Of a DNA stretch of 39,714 bases, positions 7,181 to 15,560 are shown piece by piece. Source of the stretch: Clostridia bacterium (lineage in GTDB: Bacteria > Bacillota > Clostridia > Oscillospirales > Acutalibacteraceae). The translations under genes were made by a program, and so were the position numbers. The first letter of the stretch is position 1; every line of letters begins with the position of its first letter. The stretch spans positions 1-39,714 of the forward strand of contig JAFSFY010000041.1 in NCBI GenBank assembly GCA_017434985.1. Direction: 5' to 3'. The notes beneath the pieces are model-generated. The model made no database searches and had not been told where the DNA came from. It saw only the letters and a list, made by a program, of their open reading frames with translations.

Positions 7181-8665
7181 ATGCAAAAAGGGTTTGACAA
7201 TACTCTGTATATGAGTAAACAAAAGGAGCACATCTTAGAAAGGATCTCTCGTTTTAACGGCAAACTGTATCTGGAATTCGGCGGCAAGTTGTTTGATGAC
7301 TATCACGCGGCACGCGTGTTGCCGGGTTTTGAACCTGACGCCAAAATTCGGCTTTTGTGCGAAATGCGCGACCAAGCGGAGGTCGTGTTCTGCATCAGTG
7401 CCGCCAATATTCAAAAAACGAAGATCCGTGCCGACCTCGGTATCAGTTACGAGATGGATCTGCTGCGTCAGATCGACGTGATCACCGACCTCGGCATTGA
7501 AGTCAACAGCGTGGTCATCACCCAATACACCGGACAAGCCGCTGCCGACTCCTTTATTCGTAAACTCAACGCCCGCGGTGTCAAAAACTACGTGCATCGC
7601 CCCATCCCCGGCTACCCGTCCGACGTGGACTATATCGTGAGCGACGAGGGATACGGTGCCAACCCCTACATCGTGACCACCAAACCGCTCGTCGTGGTGA
7701 CTGCTCCCGGTCCCGGTAGCGGCAAACTCGCCACCTGTTTGTCACAAGTATACCACGAGCATCGCCGCGGCATTATTGCCGGATACGGCAAATACGAAAC
7801 TTTCCCCATTTGGAATCTCCCGCTGAAACATCCCGTCAACTTGGCGTACGAAGCGGCTACCGCCGATCTGCAAGACGTGAATATGATCGACCCCTTCCAT
7901 TTGGAAGCGTACGGTACTACCACCACCAACTACAACCGTGACGTGGAAGCCTTCCCCATCGTGCGCACCATTTTGTCGCGCATCACCGGCAACGACAAGT
8001 TTTATTGCAGCCCCACCGATATGGGCGTCAATATGGCGGGTTACGCCATCATTGACGACGAAGCGTGCTGTGAAGCCAGTCGCCAGGAGATCATTCGCCG
8101 TTATTACAACGGTTTGTGCGACGTGAAGCAGGGCAAAGAAAAACCCGAGATCGTCGAAAAACTCAAGTTGTTGATGCAACAACTCAACTTGAAACCCGAA
8201 GACCGTCCCGTGGTGTTGCCCGCGCTTGCCAAAAAAGAGGCATCTTGCTCCCCTGCGGCGGCGGTGCAACTGCCCGACGGTCGCATCATCACCGGCAAAG
8301 CCACCCGTTTGATGAGCGCATCCAGCGGTGCGGTGCTCAACGCCATCAAGGTGATGGCGGATATCCCCAAAGAAGTGTTGCTGATGAGCCCGAAAATTTT
8401 GGAGCCGGTGCTCAAACTGAAGATCCAACTGCTGAAAAGCCAAAGCAGTGTGTTAAAACTTGACGACGTGTTGACCGCCTTGTATATCTGTGCGGCGGAC
8501 GACGAAACGGCCGCCGCCGCAGTATCGCAACTGCCCAAACTGCGCGGTTGCGATCTGCATTCCACCCAACTGTTACATTCGGGGGATTTCTCCACCTTGC
8601 GCAAAATGGGGCTCCAAACCACCTGTGAACCGGAATTCCCCGATAAGAGTTTGTATTTCGGATGA
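7181..8665 (+). CDS. DUF1846 (UPF0371) family protein
   Basis: This 494-residue cytoplasmic protein belongs to the DUF1846 family (PF08903), whose biochemical role is not established as far as I know. I recognise the family from the N-terminal GFDNTLYMSKQKEHILERI, the LYLEFGGKLFDDYHAARVLPGF block and the central NLAYEAATADLQDVNMIDPFH. A glycine-rich GPGSGK loop near residues 177-182 resembles a P-loop but lacks the Ser/Thr after lysine. Length is normal for the family. The ATG at 7181 has GGGGTGG about 5 bp upstream; an in-frame TTG at 7163 is less likely. It is the first gene of the glf operon and its stop overlaps an upstream ATG of glf. Confidence 0.9.
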   Translation: MQKGFDNTLYMSKQKEHILERISRFNGKLYLEFGGKLFDDYHAARVLPGFEPDAKIRLLCEMRDQAEVVFCISAANIQKTKIRADLGISYEMDLLRQIDVITDLGIEVNSVVITQYTGQAAADSFIRKLNARGVKNYVHRPIPGYPSDVDYIVSDEGYGANPYIVTTKPLVVVTAPGPGSGKLATCLSQVYHEHRRGIIAGYGKYETFPIWNLPLKHPVNLAYEAATADLQDVNMIDPFHLEAYGTTTTNYNRDVEAFPIVRTILSRITGNDKFYCSPTDMGVNMAGYAIIDDEACCEASRQEIIRRYYNGLCDVKQGKEKPEIVEKLKLLMQQLNLKPEDRPVVLPALAKKEASCSPAAAVQLPDGRIITGKATRLMSASSGAVLNAIKVMADIPKEVLLMSPKILEPVLKLKIQLLKSQSSVLKLDDVLTALYICAADDETAAAAVSQLPKLRGCDLHSTQLLHSGDFSTLRKMGLQTTCEPEFPDKSLYFG

Positions 8666-8676
8666 GGTATTCTTCT

Positions 8677-9777
8677 ATGCTCAAGCACTATGATTTTTTG
8701 ATTGTCGGCAGTGGATTGTTCGGTGCGGTTGTCGCCCACCAAGCGGCGGCGCACGGCAAATCCTGCCTCGTACTGGAAAAACGGGACCACGTGGGCGGTA
8801 ACGTCTACTGCGAAACGGTGGAGGATATCGTCGTACACCGCTACGGCGCACACATTTTCCATACCAACGACAAACGCGTGTGGGATTACGTCAATTCTCT
8901 CGCCGAGTTTAACCGTTACACCAACTCCCCCGTGGCCAATTACAAAGGGAAATTGTACAATCTCCCTTTCAATATGAACACGTTTTACCAAATGTGGGGT
9001 GTCACCACTCCCGAAGAGGCATTGGCCAAAATTGAGGAGCAACGTGCCGCTTTTACGGGTGAACCGCAAAACTTGGAAGAACAAGCCATCCGCCTTATCG
9101 GGCAGGATATTTACGAAACGCTGGTCAAAGATTACACCGAAAAACAATGGGGCCGCCCCTGTACCGAGTTGCCGCCGTTTATCATCAAACGGTTGCCGGT
9201 GCGCTTTACCTTTGATAACAACTATTTTAACGATCGTTACCAAGGCATCCCGATCGGCGGCTACAACGTGTTGATCGACAAGATGTTGGAACACGCAGAC
9301 GTGCTGACGGGAGTGGATTTTCTTGACGACCCCGACACCTATCGCGCACTCGCCGATACGGTGGTATACACCGGCACCATTGATGCGTATTTTGACTATT
9401 GTTTCGGCGAACTCGAATACCGCACGGTACGGTTTGAGACCGAGGTGTTGGATCAAGAGAACTATCAGGGCGTGGCGGTGATGAACTACACCGACCGCGA
9501 CACCCCGTACACCCGCATTATTGAGCACAAGCATTTTGAATTCGGCACCCAACCGAAAACCGTCATTTCCAAGGAATATTCCACGGCATGGACCGGCGGT
9601 ATGGAACCGTATTATCCCGTGAATGACGACAAAAACCAAGCGTTATACGCACAGTATGCCGCCCTGGCCGAAAAAGAGAGGAACACGCTGTTCGGCGGTC
9701 GCTTGGCGGAGTATAAGTATTACGATATGGACAAGGTGATTGCCTCGGCGCTCGCACTGACCGACCGCTTGTTTTAA
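8677..9777 (+). CDS. glf: UDP-galactopyranose mutase
   Basis: This 366-residue FAD enzyme interconverts UDP-galactopyranose and UDP-galactofuranose, the precursor of galactofuranose in surface glycans. The dinucleotide fold motif GSGLFGAVVA is at residues 11-20, followed by EKRDHVGGN and the family signature YGAHIFHTND. Central substrate-site blocks include NLPFNMNTF, KDYTEKQWG and FTFDNNYFNDRYQGIPIGGY. Length is normal. The ATG at 8677 has GAGG about 9 bp upstream, spanning the DUF1846 stop; an ATG at 8662 is possible. It lies next to a GT2 glycosyltransferase that could use its product. Confidence 0.96.
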   Translation: MLKHYDFLIVGSGLFGAVVAHQAAAHGKSCLVLEKRDHVGGNVYCETVEDIVVHRYGAHIFHTNDKRVWDYVNSLAEFNRYTNSPVANYKGKLYNLPFNMNTFYQMWGVTTPEEALAKIEEQRAAFTGEPQNLEEQAIRLIGQDIYETLVKDYTEKQWGRPCTELPPFIIKRLPVRFTFDNNYFNDRYQGIPIGGYNVLIDKMLEHADVLTGVDFLDDPDTYRALADTVVYTGTIDAYFDYCFGELEYRTVRFETEVLDQENYQGVAVMNYTDRDTPYTRIIEHKHFEFGTQPKTVISKEYSTAWTGGMEPYYPVNDDKNQALYAQYAALAEKERNTLFGGRLAEYKYYDMDKVIASALALTDRLF

Positions 9778-9789
9778 GGAGGACGTTGT

Positions 9790-10851
9790 ATGGCACACGA
9801 AGTAACCGTTTCGATCATCATGCCGGTATACGGTGTGGAAAAGTTTGTGGGCAAAGCAATTGAAAGCATTCAAGCGCAAACCTTTACCGATTACGAATTT
9901 TTGATCGTGGATGACGGCACCAAAGACCGCAGCGGCGAAATTTGTGACGAATATGCCGCCAAAGACGCCCGCATCCGTGTGTTTCACACCGAAAACGGCG
10001 GTGCCGCCGCGGCGCGCAACGTGGCCATTCCCAAAGCGCGCGGCAAGTATTTTTACTTTTTGGATTCGGACGATTGGGCCGAACCGACCATGCTCGAGGA
10101 TATGGTGAAATTGGCCGAACAACACCGCGCGCAACTCGTGGTGACGGGCTATTTCATTGATACGTATTACAGCGATACCGAATACGTGACGCAGGAAATG
10201 TGTGTACCGTCACAAGTGTTCGCCTCACAACGGGAATTCCGCGAAAATGCCCACCGCTTGTTTGACCGCAACTTGCTGTACACCCCGTGGAACAAGTTGT
10301 ATGACGGTGAGTATATCCGTGAACACGGACTCTTGTTCCCCAAAACGTTTTGGGACGATTTCCCGTTTAATTTAAGCTTTATTCGCGACGTGGAACGCGT
10401 GGTGGTGTCTGACAACAAGTATTACCACTTTATGCGTGCCCGCGCGGAGAGCGAAACCGCCAAATATCAACCGAAAATGTACCAAAAGCGTGAAGAAGAA
10501 CACGATTGGATGGAAGAACTGTATCGGTATTGGGACGTTGACAGTGACGAGGTGCGCGAATTTTTGGCACGCCGTTACGTGGAGCGGCTTATCGGTTGCG
10601 TGGAAAACCTCACCAACCCCGCTTGTACCCTTTCGGGTAAAGAAAAAACAGGGGAGATCCGCCGCATCATCTCCACCGACCGCGCCGTCGCTTGCGCACA
10701 AACTGCCAAGCCGCACTCGCGCTATATGAAACTCATGCTCGCCCCCATCCGCGCGAAGAACGCGTGGCTTACCCGTTTGGAGGGCACCGTCATTTCCTCT
10801 GTGAAACGAGGAAACGTCAAACTCTTTGCGAAGTTAAAAGCGAATCGATAA
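9790..10851 (+). CDS. Family 2 glycosyltransferase (GT-A fold)
   Basis: This 353-residue glycosyltransferase is predicted to transfer a sugar from a nucleotide donor to a surface glycan or lipid acceptor. The start of the GT-A domain, VSIIMPVYGVEKFVGKAIESI, is near residues 7-27. IVDDGTKDRSGEI, the donor-site NGGAAAARNVAIPKARGKY and the metal-binding FLDSDDWAEP (about residue 94) follow. The C-terminal third is variable and basic with no membrane helices, so it probably acts at the inner membrane face. AAGGAGG at the glf stop serves it. Its position after glf suggests a galactofuranosyl donor, but the substrate is not shown by the sequence. Confidence 0.93.
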   Translation: MAHEVTVSIIMPVYGVEKFVGKAIESIQAQTFTDYEFLIVDDGTKDRSGEICDEYAAKDARIRVFHTENGGAAAARNVAIPKARGKYFYFLDSDDWAEPTMLEDMVKLAEQHRAQLVVTGYFIDTYYSDTEYVTQEMCVPSQVFASQREFRENAHRLFDRNLLYTPWNKLYDGEYIREHGLLFPKTFWDDFPFNLSFIRDVERVVVSDNKYYHFMRARAESETAKYQPKMYQKREEEHDWMEELYRYWDVDSDEVREFLARRYVERLIGCVENLTNPACTLSGKEKTGEIRRIISTDRAVACAQTAKPHSRYMKLMLAPIRAKNAWLTRLEGTVISSVKRGNVKLFAKLKANR

Positions 10852-10864
10852 GAGGTGTTCGTTT

Positions 10865-12169
10865 GTGAAACTGAACTATAAGCGCACCATCCTCATTGGC
10901 TTTGCCTTTATGTCCATTTTGGCCTTTTGGCAATTTTACGACCAGGTCATTCCTTTTGCCCTTGAAAACACATTCGGATTGGGGACCTTTGCCGCCAACG
11001 CCATTATGTCCATCGACAACGTGCTTGCCATCTTCATGTTGCCGTTGTTCGGTGCCATCTCCGACCGCACGCAAACCAAACTCGGTCGCCGTACACCGTA
11101 CATTTTATTCGGCACGTTGATGGCGGTAACGTTGATGGTGATCCTCGCCTTCTTCCACGAATCGGTCAACTTCTGGGGCTTTTTCTTCGCCCTGCTGTTG
11201 TTGCTCGTGGTAATGGCAGTGTATCGCACCCCCGCCGTGGCCTATATGCCCGACGTGACCCCCAAACCGCTTCGCAGCAAAGCCAACGCCATCATCAATT
11301 TGGTGGGATACGTCGGCGGTATTTTTTCGATGGGCGCGATGATGTTCCTGCTGAAAAGCGAGAAGAACGCCGCGGGCGAATCGGTATACGTCAAAGGGCA
11401 ATCGTTTTTGCCCATCTTCTTTGCCGTGGCCGCGTTTATGCTGGTATCGGTACTCATTATGGTGCTCACCATCAAGGAGAACAAGGTGGTGGCGGAAGCC
11501 GGTGTGGTTGACGAACCGGATGAACCCACCGTCGGCAAAGGTAAAAAGTTATCCGGCCCCGTTCTGCGCAGTTTGATCCTCATTTTGTGCTCCGTTTTCT
11601 TGTGGTTTATGGCGTACAACGCCGTCACCACGGCATTTTCCCGTTACTGTTTGGCGATGTGGAACGCGGGTCCCAACGTGTCGTCCGGCTATTTGATGGC
11701 CGCCACGGTATCCGCCATCGTCGCGTTTGTGCCGCTTGGCTTTTTATCGGGCAAATTGGGTCGCAAAGCGACCGTACTCATCGGCATCGCTGTGATGACC
11801 GTTTGCTACGCTTCCGCCATCGTCATCCACAAACAAACGCCCGTTATGTACCTGTTGTTCGCCTTGGTGGGCATCGGTTGGGCGGCTATCAATGTCAACT
11901 CGTTCCCGATGGTGGTGGAAATGAGCAGCGGCAGTGACGTGGGCAAATACACCGGCCTCTATTACACGTTTTCGATGGCGGCACAGATCACCACGCCGCT
12001 TCTGTCGGGATTCATTATGGACAACTTGGGGCTCGGGTATCAAATTTTGTTCCCCTACGCCGTACTGTTCTCCGCGCTCTCCTTTGTGACGATGTTATTC
12101 GTCAAACACGGCGACAGCAAACCGCTTCCCAAAACAAGCGTGCTGGAAAACTTTGACACGGAGGACTGA
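10865..12169 (+). CDS. MFS transporter, GPH/SLC45-like
   Basis: This 434-residue membrane protein has about twelve hydrophobic segments in two halves separated by a charged loop near residue 210-235. The loop after helix 2 reads FGAISDRTQTKLGRRTPYI, the form of the MFS signature found in sugar-cation symporters of the GPH/SLC45 type. A second copy, GFLSGKLGRKATVLIGIAV, starts the other half. The substrate is unknown; a glycoside or sugar is the family expectation. The start is a GTG (10865) with AAGAGGTG upstream. It lies between the glycosyltransferase and the glycerophosphodiesterase, whose ribosome site overlaps its stop codon. Confidence 0.85.
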   Translation: MKLNYKRTILIGFAFMSILAFWQFYDQVIPFALENTFGLGTFAANAIMSIDNVLAIFMLPLFGAISDRTQTKLGRRTPYILFGTLMAVTLMVILAFFHESVNFWGFFFALLLLLVVMAVYRTPAVAYMPDVTPKPLRSKANAIINLVGYVGGIFSMGAMMFLLKSEKNAAGESVYVKGQSFLPIFFAVAAFMLVSVLIMVLTIKENKVVAEAGVVDEPDEPTVGKGKKLSGPVLRSLILILCSVFLWFMAYNAVTTAFSRYCLAMWNAGPNVSSGYLMAATVSAIVAFVPLGFLSGKLGRKATVLIGIAVMTVCYASAIVIHKQTPVMYLLFALVGIGWAAINVNSFPMVVEMSSGSDVGKYTGLYYTFSMAAQITTPLLSGFIMDNLGLGYQILFPYAVLFSALSFVTMLFVKHGDSKPLPKTSVLENFDTED

Positions 12170-12172
12170 CCG

Positions 12173-12976
12173 ATGCTTCCCGTTGTGATCGTCCTTCTTG
12201 TATTGCTTTTGCTCTACTTGTTTTTGGTGTTTCCCGCACGGCGGCGGCATCCGCATCGCCGCTTATTGCAAGGGCGTTATATCGCCCACCGCGGTCTGCA
12301 CAGCGGTGACGAAACGGTTCCCGAAAACTCCTTGCTTGCTTTTCAAAAGGCCGCCGAAGCTGGCTTTGCCTGCGAGTGTGACATCCACCTGACCGCTGAC
12401 GGCGAAGTGGTGGTGTTTCATGACGACACCTTGACGCGTATGTGCGGTGTAGACGGCACGGTGGAACAGCTGACGCTGTCGCAACTGCGCGACTGTCGGT
12501 TGCGCGGTACCACGCACACCATCCCCACCCTACGCGAATTGCTTGACACCCTTGACGGGCGCGTGCCGTTGCTGATTGAATTCAAATGTAACGGCAGCAA
12601 TTATCGCGCGTTGTGCGAAAAAGCCGACGCACTCTTGCGTGACTATCACGGTGTCTATTTCGTACAATCGTTTTATCCCTTGTCGATGGCGTGGTACAAA
12701 AAACACCGCCCCGACGTGTGCCGCGGGCAGTTGTCGTCGGGCTTTAAAGGCGGTCCGTTACCCCAACAATTGGCGGCACGATTGCTGTTTAATTGTTTTT
12801 CCCGTCCCGATTTCGTGTCCTACGATCACGAATACGCGCACCGCCTTTCGTTGACATTTACCATTGCACTGGGTGTCTTCCCCGTCGGTTGGACGTTCCG
12901 TTCACCGGAGGCGGTGGACAAGGGGAAACGCCGTTTTCGCACCTACATATTTGAATTGTTTTTACCAAACGAGTAA
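12173..12976 (+). CDS. Membrane-anchored glycerophosphodiester phosphodiesterase
   Basis: This 267-residue protein of the GDPD family hydrolyses glycerophosphodiesters to glycerol 3-phosphate and an alcohol. An N-terminal membrane helix (residues 3-20) is followed by an arginine-rich stop. The catalytic domain starts with IAHRGLHSGDETVPENSLLAF, where His and Arg-Gly and then Glu-Asn are the family catalytic/metal motif. ECDIHLTADGEVVVFHDDTLTR adds the metal-binding Glu and Asp and the second His. Near residue 134 LIEFK gives another conserved Glu. Being anchored, it may act on lipoteichoic or phospholipid-derived material. GGAGGAC overlaps the preceding stop. Its own stop lies inside the A tract of the downstream terminator. 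Confidence 0.92.
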   Translation: MLPVVIVLLVLLLLYLFLVFPARRRHPHRRLLQGRYIAHRGLHSGDETVPENSLLAFQKAAEAGFACECDIHLTADGEVVVFHDDTLTRMCGVDGTVEQLTLSQLRDCRLRGTTHTIPTLRELLDTLDGRVPLLIEFKCNGSNYRALCEKADALLRDYHGVYFVQSFYPLSMAWYKKHRPDVCRGQLSSGFKGGPLPQQLAARLLFNCFSRPDFVSYDHEYAHRLSLTFTIALGVFPVGWTFRSPEAVDKGKRRFRTYIFELFLPNE

Positions 12977-13009
12977 AAAAGTCCGTCCTCATCGAGGACG
13001 GACTTTTTT
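12975..13009. terminator. Bidirectional intrinsic terminator
   Basis: A perfect 16-bp stem including A/T tracts (12975-12990 with 12994-13009) encloses a 3-base loop. It ends transcription of the glf operon from the left and of the long minus-strand operon from the right. The stop codons of both convergent genes lie in its A/U tracts, so no spacer sequence is left. Confidence 0.92.
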
Positions 13010-13601
13010 ATATCGGTAATTGAAAAAGATAGCCGAGAGCGATGCCGAGGATAGCGGAGGAACAGATGATCAAAATGGGATGCACTTTTTTGAAGGCAAG
13101 CACCGCCATCACGACTACGATGCCCACCGAGAACCAAAAGGGCAGTGATGCGAACACCGCCGCCGTAACGGCTGACGGAAACAACACCGTTTTACCGATG
13201 GACACCACCGCCGCGGCAATGAGGCCGATAGCGGCGGGTTTCAGTCCGCTCATACATCCCGCCACAATGCGGTTTTTCTTAAACGCTTCGAAGCATTTTG
13301 CCACAATCAAAATAATGATAAACGACGGCAACACCACACCGAGTGTGGCACAAGCGGCACCGCACAGGCTGCCCCACCAACCAAACGAGCCGCCCAATTC
13401 GGAACCGACGTAGGTGGCCATATTGATGGCAAAGGGACCGGGAGTGGATTCGCTGACCGCAATGAAATTGATAATTTCTTCATTCGTAAGCCAGCCGTTG
13501 TTGATGACTTCCGCCTGAATGAGCGGCAACATCGCGTAGCCGCCGCCAAAGGTAAAGGCGCCGATCTTAAAAAAGGTTAAAAACAGCTGCAAAAAGATCA
13601 C
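13008..13601 (-). CDS. Chromate transporter family protein, second half
   Basis: This 197-residue protein is one CHR-domain half of a split chromate-type transporter (PF02417). The signature FFKIGAFTFGGGYAMLPLIQ is at about residues 8-27, then ESTPGPFAINMATYVG and the hydrophobic GVVLPSFIIILIVA helix. In some bacteria paired CHR proteins export chromate; in anaerobes the natural substrate may be another oxyanion. The start is a GTG at 13601 that overlaps the TGA of the first half, with AAAGGGGG about 10 bp upstream. A reading frame extending farther upstream is only the antisense-compatible overlap and lacks a ribosome site. It is the last gene of the operon. Confidence 0.9.
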   Translation of the reverse strand: MIFLQLFLTFFKIGAFTFGGGYAMLPLIQAEVINNGWLTNEEIINFIAVSESTPGPFAINMATYVGSELGGSFGWWGSLCGAACATLGVVLPSFIIILIVAKCFEAFKKNRIVAGCMSGLKPAAIGLIAAAVVSIGKTVLFPSAVTAAVFASLPFWFSVGIVVVMAVLAFKKVHPILIICSSAILGIALGYLFQLPI

Positions 13602-14185
13602 GACTTGCGCCCCCTTTCCCGAATGAGGGAGGCAACCAGCCCGACAATGGCGGCGCAAATGATGATGAGCAACACGGGGACTTCCACAAACAAGTCCACG
13701 ACCGCCGCGGCGAGAAAGGCCGCCGCCACGATGGCGTATGCCACCGCGTTTTTGGGGCACTTTTTCAGCATGGTCCACAACGACTTGAGCAGCAGTGCCA
13801 ACACACCCGCACGAATGCCGAAAAAGGCGTATTTGACCGCTTGGATGTTTTGGAACTCACGCAGCAGACCGGCAATCGCCAAAATGATGATGAAGGACGG
13901 CAACACCACACCGAGCGTGGCGGCCGCACTGCCCCACACCCCTGCCACACGGTAGCCGACAAAGGTGGCCGAGTTGATGGCAATGGGACCGGGGGTGGAT
14001 TCGGCAATCGCTAAAATTTCCAAAATGTCGTCATCGGTGATCCACCCGTGTTTTTCGGCGGTTTCGCGTTGGATAAGCGGGATCATCGCGTAGCCGCCGC
14101 CGAAAGTGAACGCGCCGATCCTGAAAAACGTAGCAAACAACTGCCACACGCGGCGTGCCCGCGAAGTGGAATTATTGGCGTTCAT
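13598..14185 (-). CDS. Chromate transporter family protein, first half
   Basis: This 195-residue CHR-domain protein pairs with the one encoded immediately after it. The same signature occurs here as FFRIGAFTFGGGYAMIPLIQ, then ESTPGPIAINSATFVGYRVAG. Five or six hydrophobic segments follow. The two halves presumably form a heterodimer, as known for short-chain CHR pairs. The ATG at 14185 overlaps the end of the citrate synthase gene by 14 bp. There is no strong ribosome site, so translation is probably coupled. A longer frame upstream would intrude far into citrate synthase and is rejected. Confidence 0.9.
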   Translation of the reverse strand: MNANNSTSRARRVWQLFATFFRIGAFTFGGGYAMIPLIQRETAEKHGWITDDDILEILAIAESTPGPIAINSATFVGYRVAGVWGSAAATLGVVLPSFIIILAIAGLLREFQNIQAVKYAFFGIRAGVLALLLKSLWTMLKKCPKNAVAYAIVAAAFLAAAVVDLFVEVPVLLIIICAAIVGLVASLIRERGRKS

Positions 14186-15536
14186 ACAGCGGTACGTACT
14201 TCCCTTCTTCTTTGACGTTGATATACGCGGGACGAATGATCTTGCCCGCATTTTGAATTTCTTCAATGCGGTGTGCACTCCAACCGGCAATGCGCGCTAC
14301 CGCAAAAATGGGGGTAAACAATTCGTACGGCAGGTCGAGCATACGGTAGATGAGCCCCGAATAGAAGTCCACGTTGGGGCTGACACCCTTGTACATCTTG
14401 CGCTTTTCGGCAATGATCTCGGGGGCAAGATCCGCCACCGTTTCGTACAAACGAAATTCTTCTTCCTTGCCTTTTTCAATCGACAATTCTTTGGCAAAAC
14501 GTTTTAAAATGTCGGCACGCGGGTCGGACAGTGAGTAGACGGCGTGGCCCATACCGTAGATGAGACCTGCGTTGTCAAAGGCTTCTTTATTCAGCAAGCG
14601 ATAGAGATAGTTGCTAACCTCGTCTTTGTTGTTCACGTTAACGTTCGCTTGCATATCGTCAAACATTTTGACCACTTTGATGTTGGCACCGCCGTGGCGA
14701 GGACCTTTGAGCGAACCGAGCGCTGCCGACACCGCCGAATACGTGTCCGTACCCGACGAGGTGACCACGTGGGTGGTGAAGGTGGAGTTGTTACCGCCGC
14801 CGTGTTCGGCGTGCAGCACCAATGCCAAGTCCAAGATCCGCGCTTCCAATTCGGAATATTGTCCGTCTGTACGCAGTAAGCGCAACAAGGTTTCGGCGGT
14901 CGAAAGGTTCGGGTCGGGTTGATTGATGACCAAGCTTTTGCCTTGATGATAATGACGGAAAGATTGATAACTGTACGCCGCCAACATCGGGAATATCGCA
15001 ATAAGCTGCAAACACTGACGCAACACGTTGGGTATCGAAATGTCGTCGGGATTGTCGTCATACGCATACAACGCCAACACACAGCGCGACAAAATGTTCA
15101 TCATATCACGACCGGGGGCTTTGAGGATCATATCCCGCACAAACGAGGTCGGCAAGGTGCGCATATCCGCCAATTCTTTGCGGAAATAGGCAAGTTCACC
15201 GGAAGTCGGCAACTCGGAAAATAACAGGAGGTAGACGGCTTCTTCAAAGCCGAACCGGCCGTCGGTATAAAACCCGTCGGTCAGGTCGCGAACGTTGATG
15301 CCGCGATAATAAAGCTGACCTTCACACGAGACGTCTTCCCCGTTCGGCCCTTGTTTTTTGGCCACGATGTGGGAGACTTCGGTCAAACCCGTCACCACGC
15401 CTTTTCCGTTCATATCCCGCAAACCGCGGTTCACGTGATGTTCGGCGTACATTTCAGGGACAATGTGGTTATTGCGGCCGGAACGGGCCGCCAATTCATA
15501 GATATACGGAGTGATTTCGGAATAGGAATGTTTCAT
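14172..15536 (-). CDS. Citrate synthase
   Basis: This 454-residue enzyme condenses acetyl-CoA and oxaloacetate to citrate. The catalytic residues are visible: His281 in GPRHGGAN, His331 in GMGHAVYSLSDPR and Asp390 in NVDFYSG. The substrate-site stretch LHAEHGGGNNSTF is at 241-253. The N-terminus is longer than in compact archaeal and Gram-positive forms. No aconitase or isocitrate dehydrogenase gene is nearby, so it may serve glutamate synthesis. AAAGGAGA precedes the ATG. It lies 24 bp after the ClpE-like gene and overlaps the chromate transporter gene that follows. The latter coupling invites the question of whether citrate or a related oxyanion is moved, which is only a guess. Confidence 0.96.
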   Translation of the reverse strand: MKHSYSEITPYIYELAARSGRNNHIVPEMYAEHHVNRGLRDMNGKGVVTGLTEVSHIVAKKQGPNGEDVSCEGQLYYRGINVRDLTDGFYTDGRFGFEEAVYLLLFSELPTSGELAYFRKELADMRTLPTSFVRDMILKAPGRDMMNILSRCVLALYAYDDNPDDISIPNVLRQCLQLIAIFPMLAAYSYQSFRHYHQGKSLVINQPDPNLSTAETLLRLLRTDGQYSELEARILDLALVLHAEHGGGNNSTFTTHVVTSSGTDTYSAVSAALGSLKGPRHGGANIKVVKMFDDMQANVNVNNKDEVSNYLYRLLNKEAFDNAGLIYGMGHAVYSLSDPRADILKRFAKELSIEKGKEEEFRLYETVADLAPEIIAEKRKMYKGVSPNVDFYSGLIYRMLDLPYELFTPIFAVARIAGWSAHRIEEIQNAGKIIRPAYINVKEEGKYVPLYERQ

Positions 15537-15560
15537 CGTCTATTCTCCTTTCTTGTGAAA

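Noticed and set aside
8104..9639. 511-codon minus-strand frame opposite glf and DUF1846
   Set aside because: Shadow of well-supported plus-strand genes; no ribosome site and no recognisable domain.
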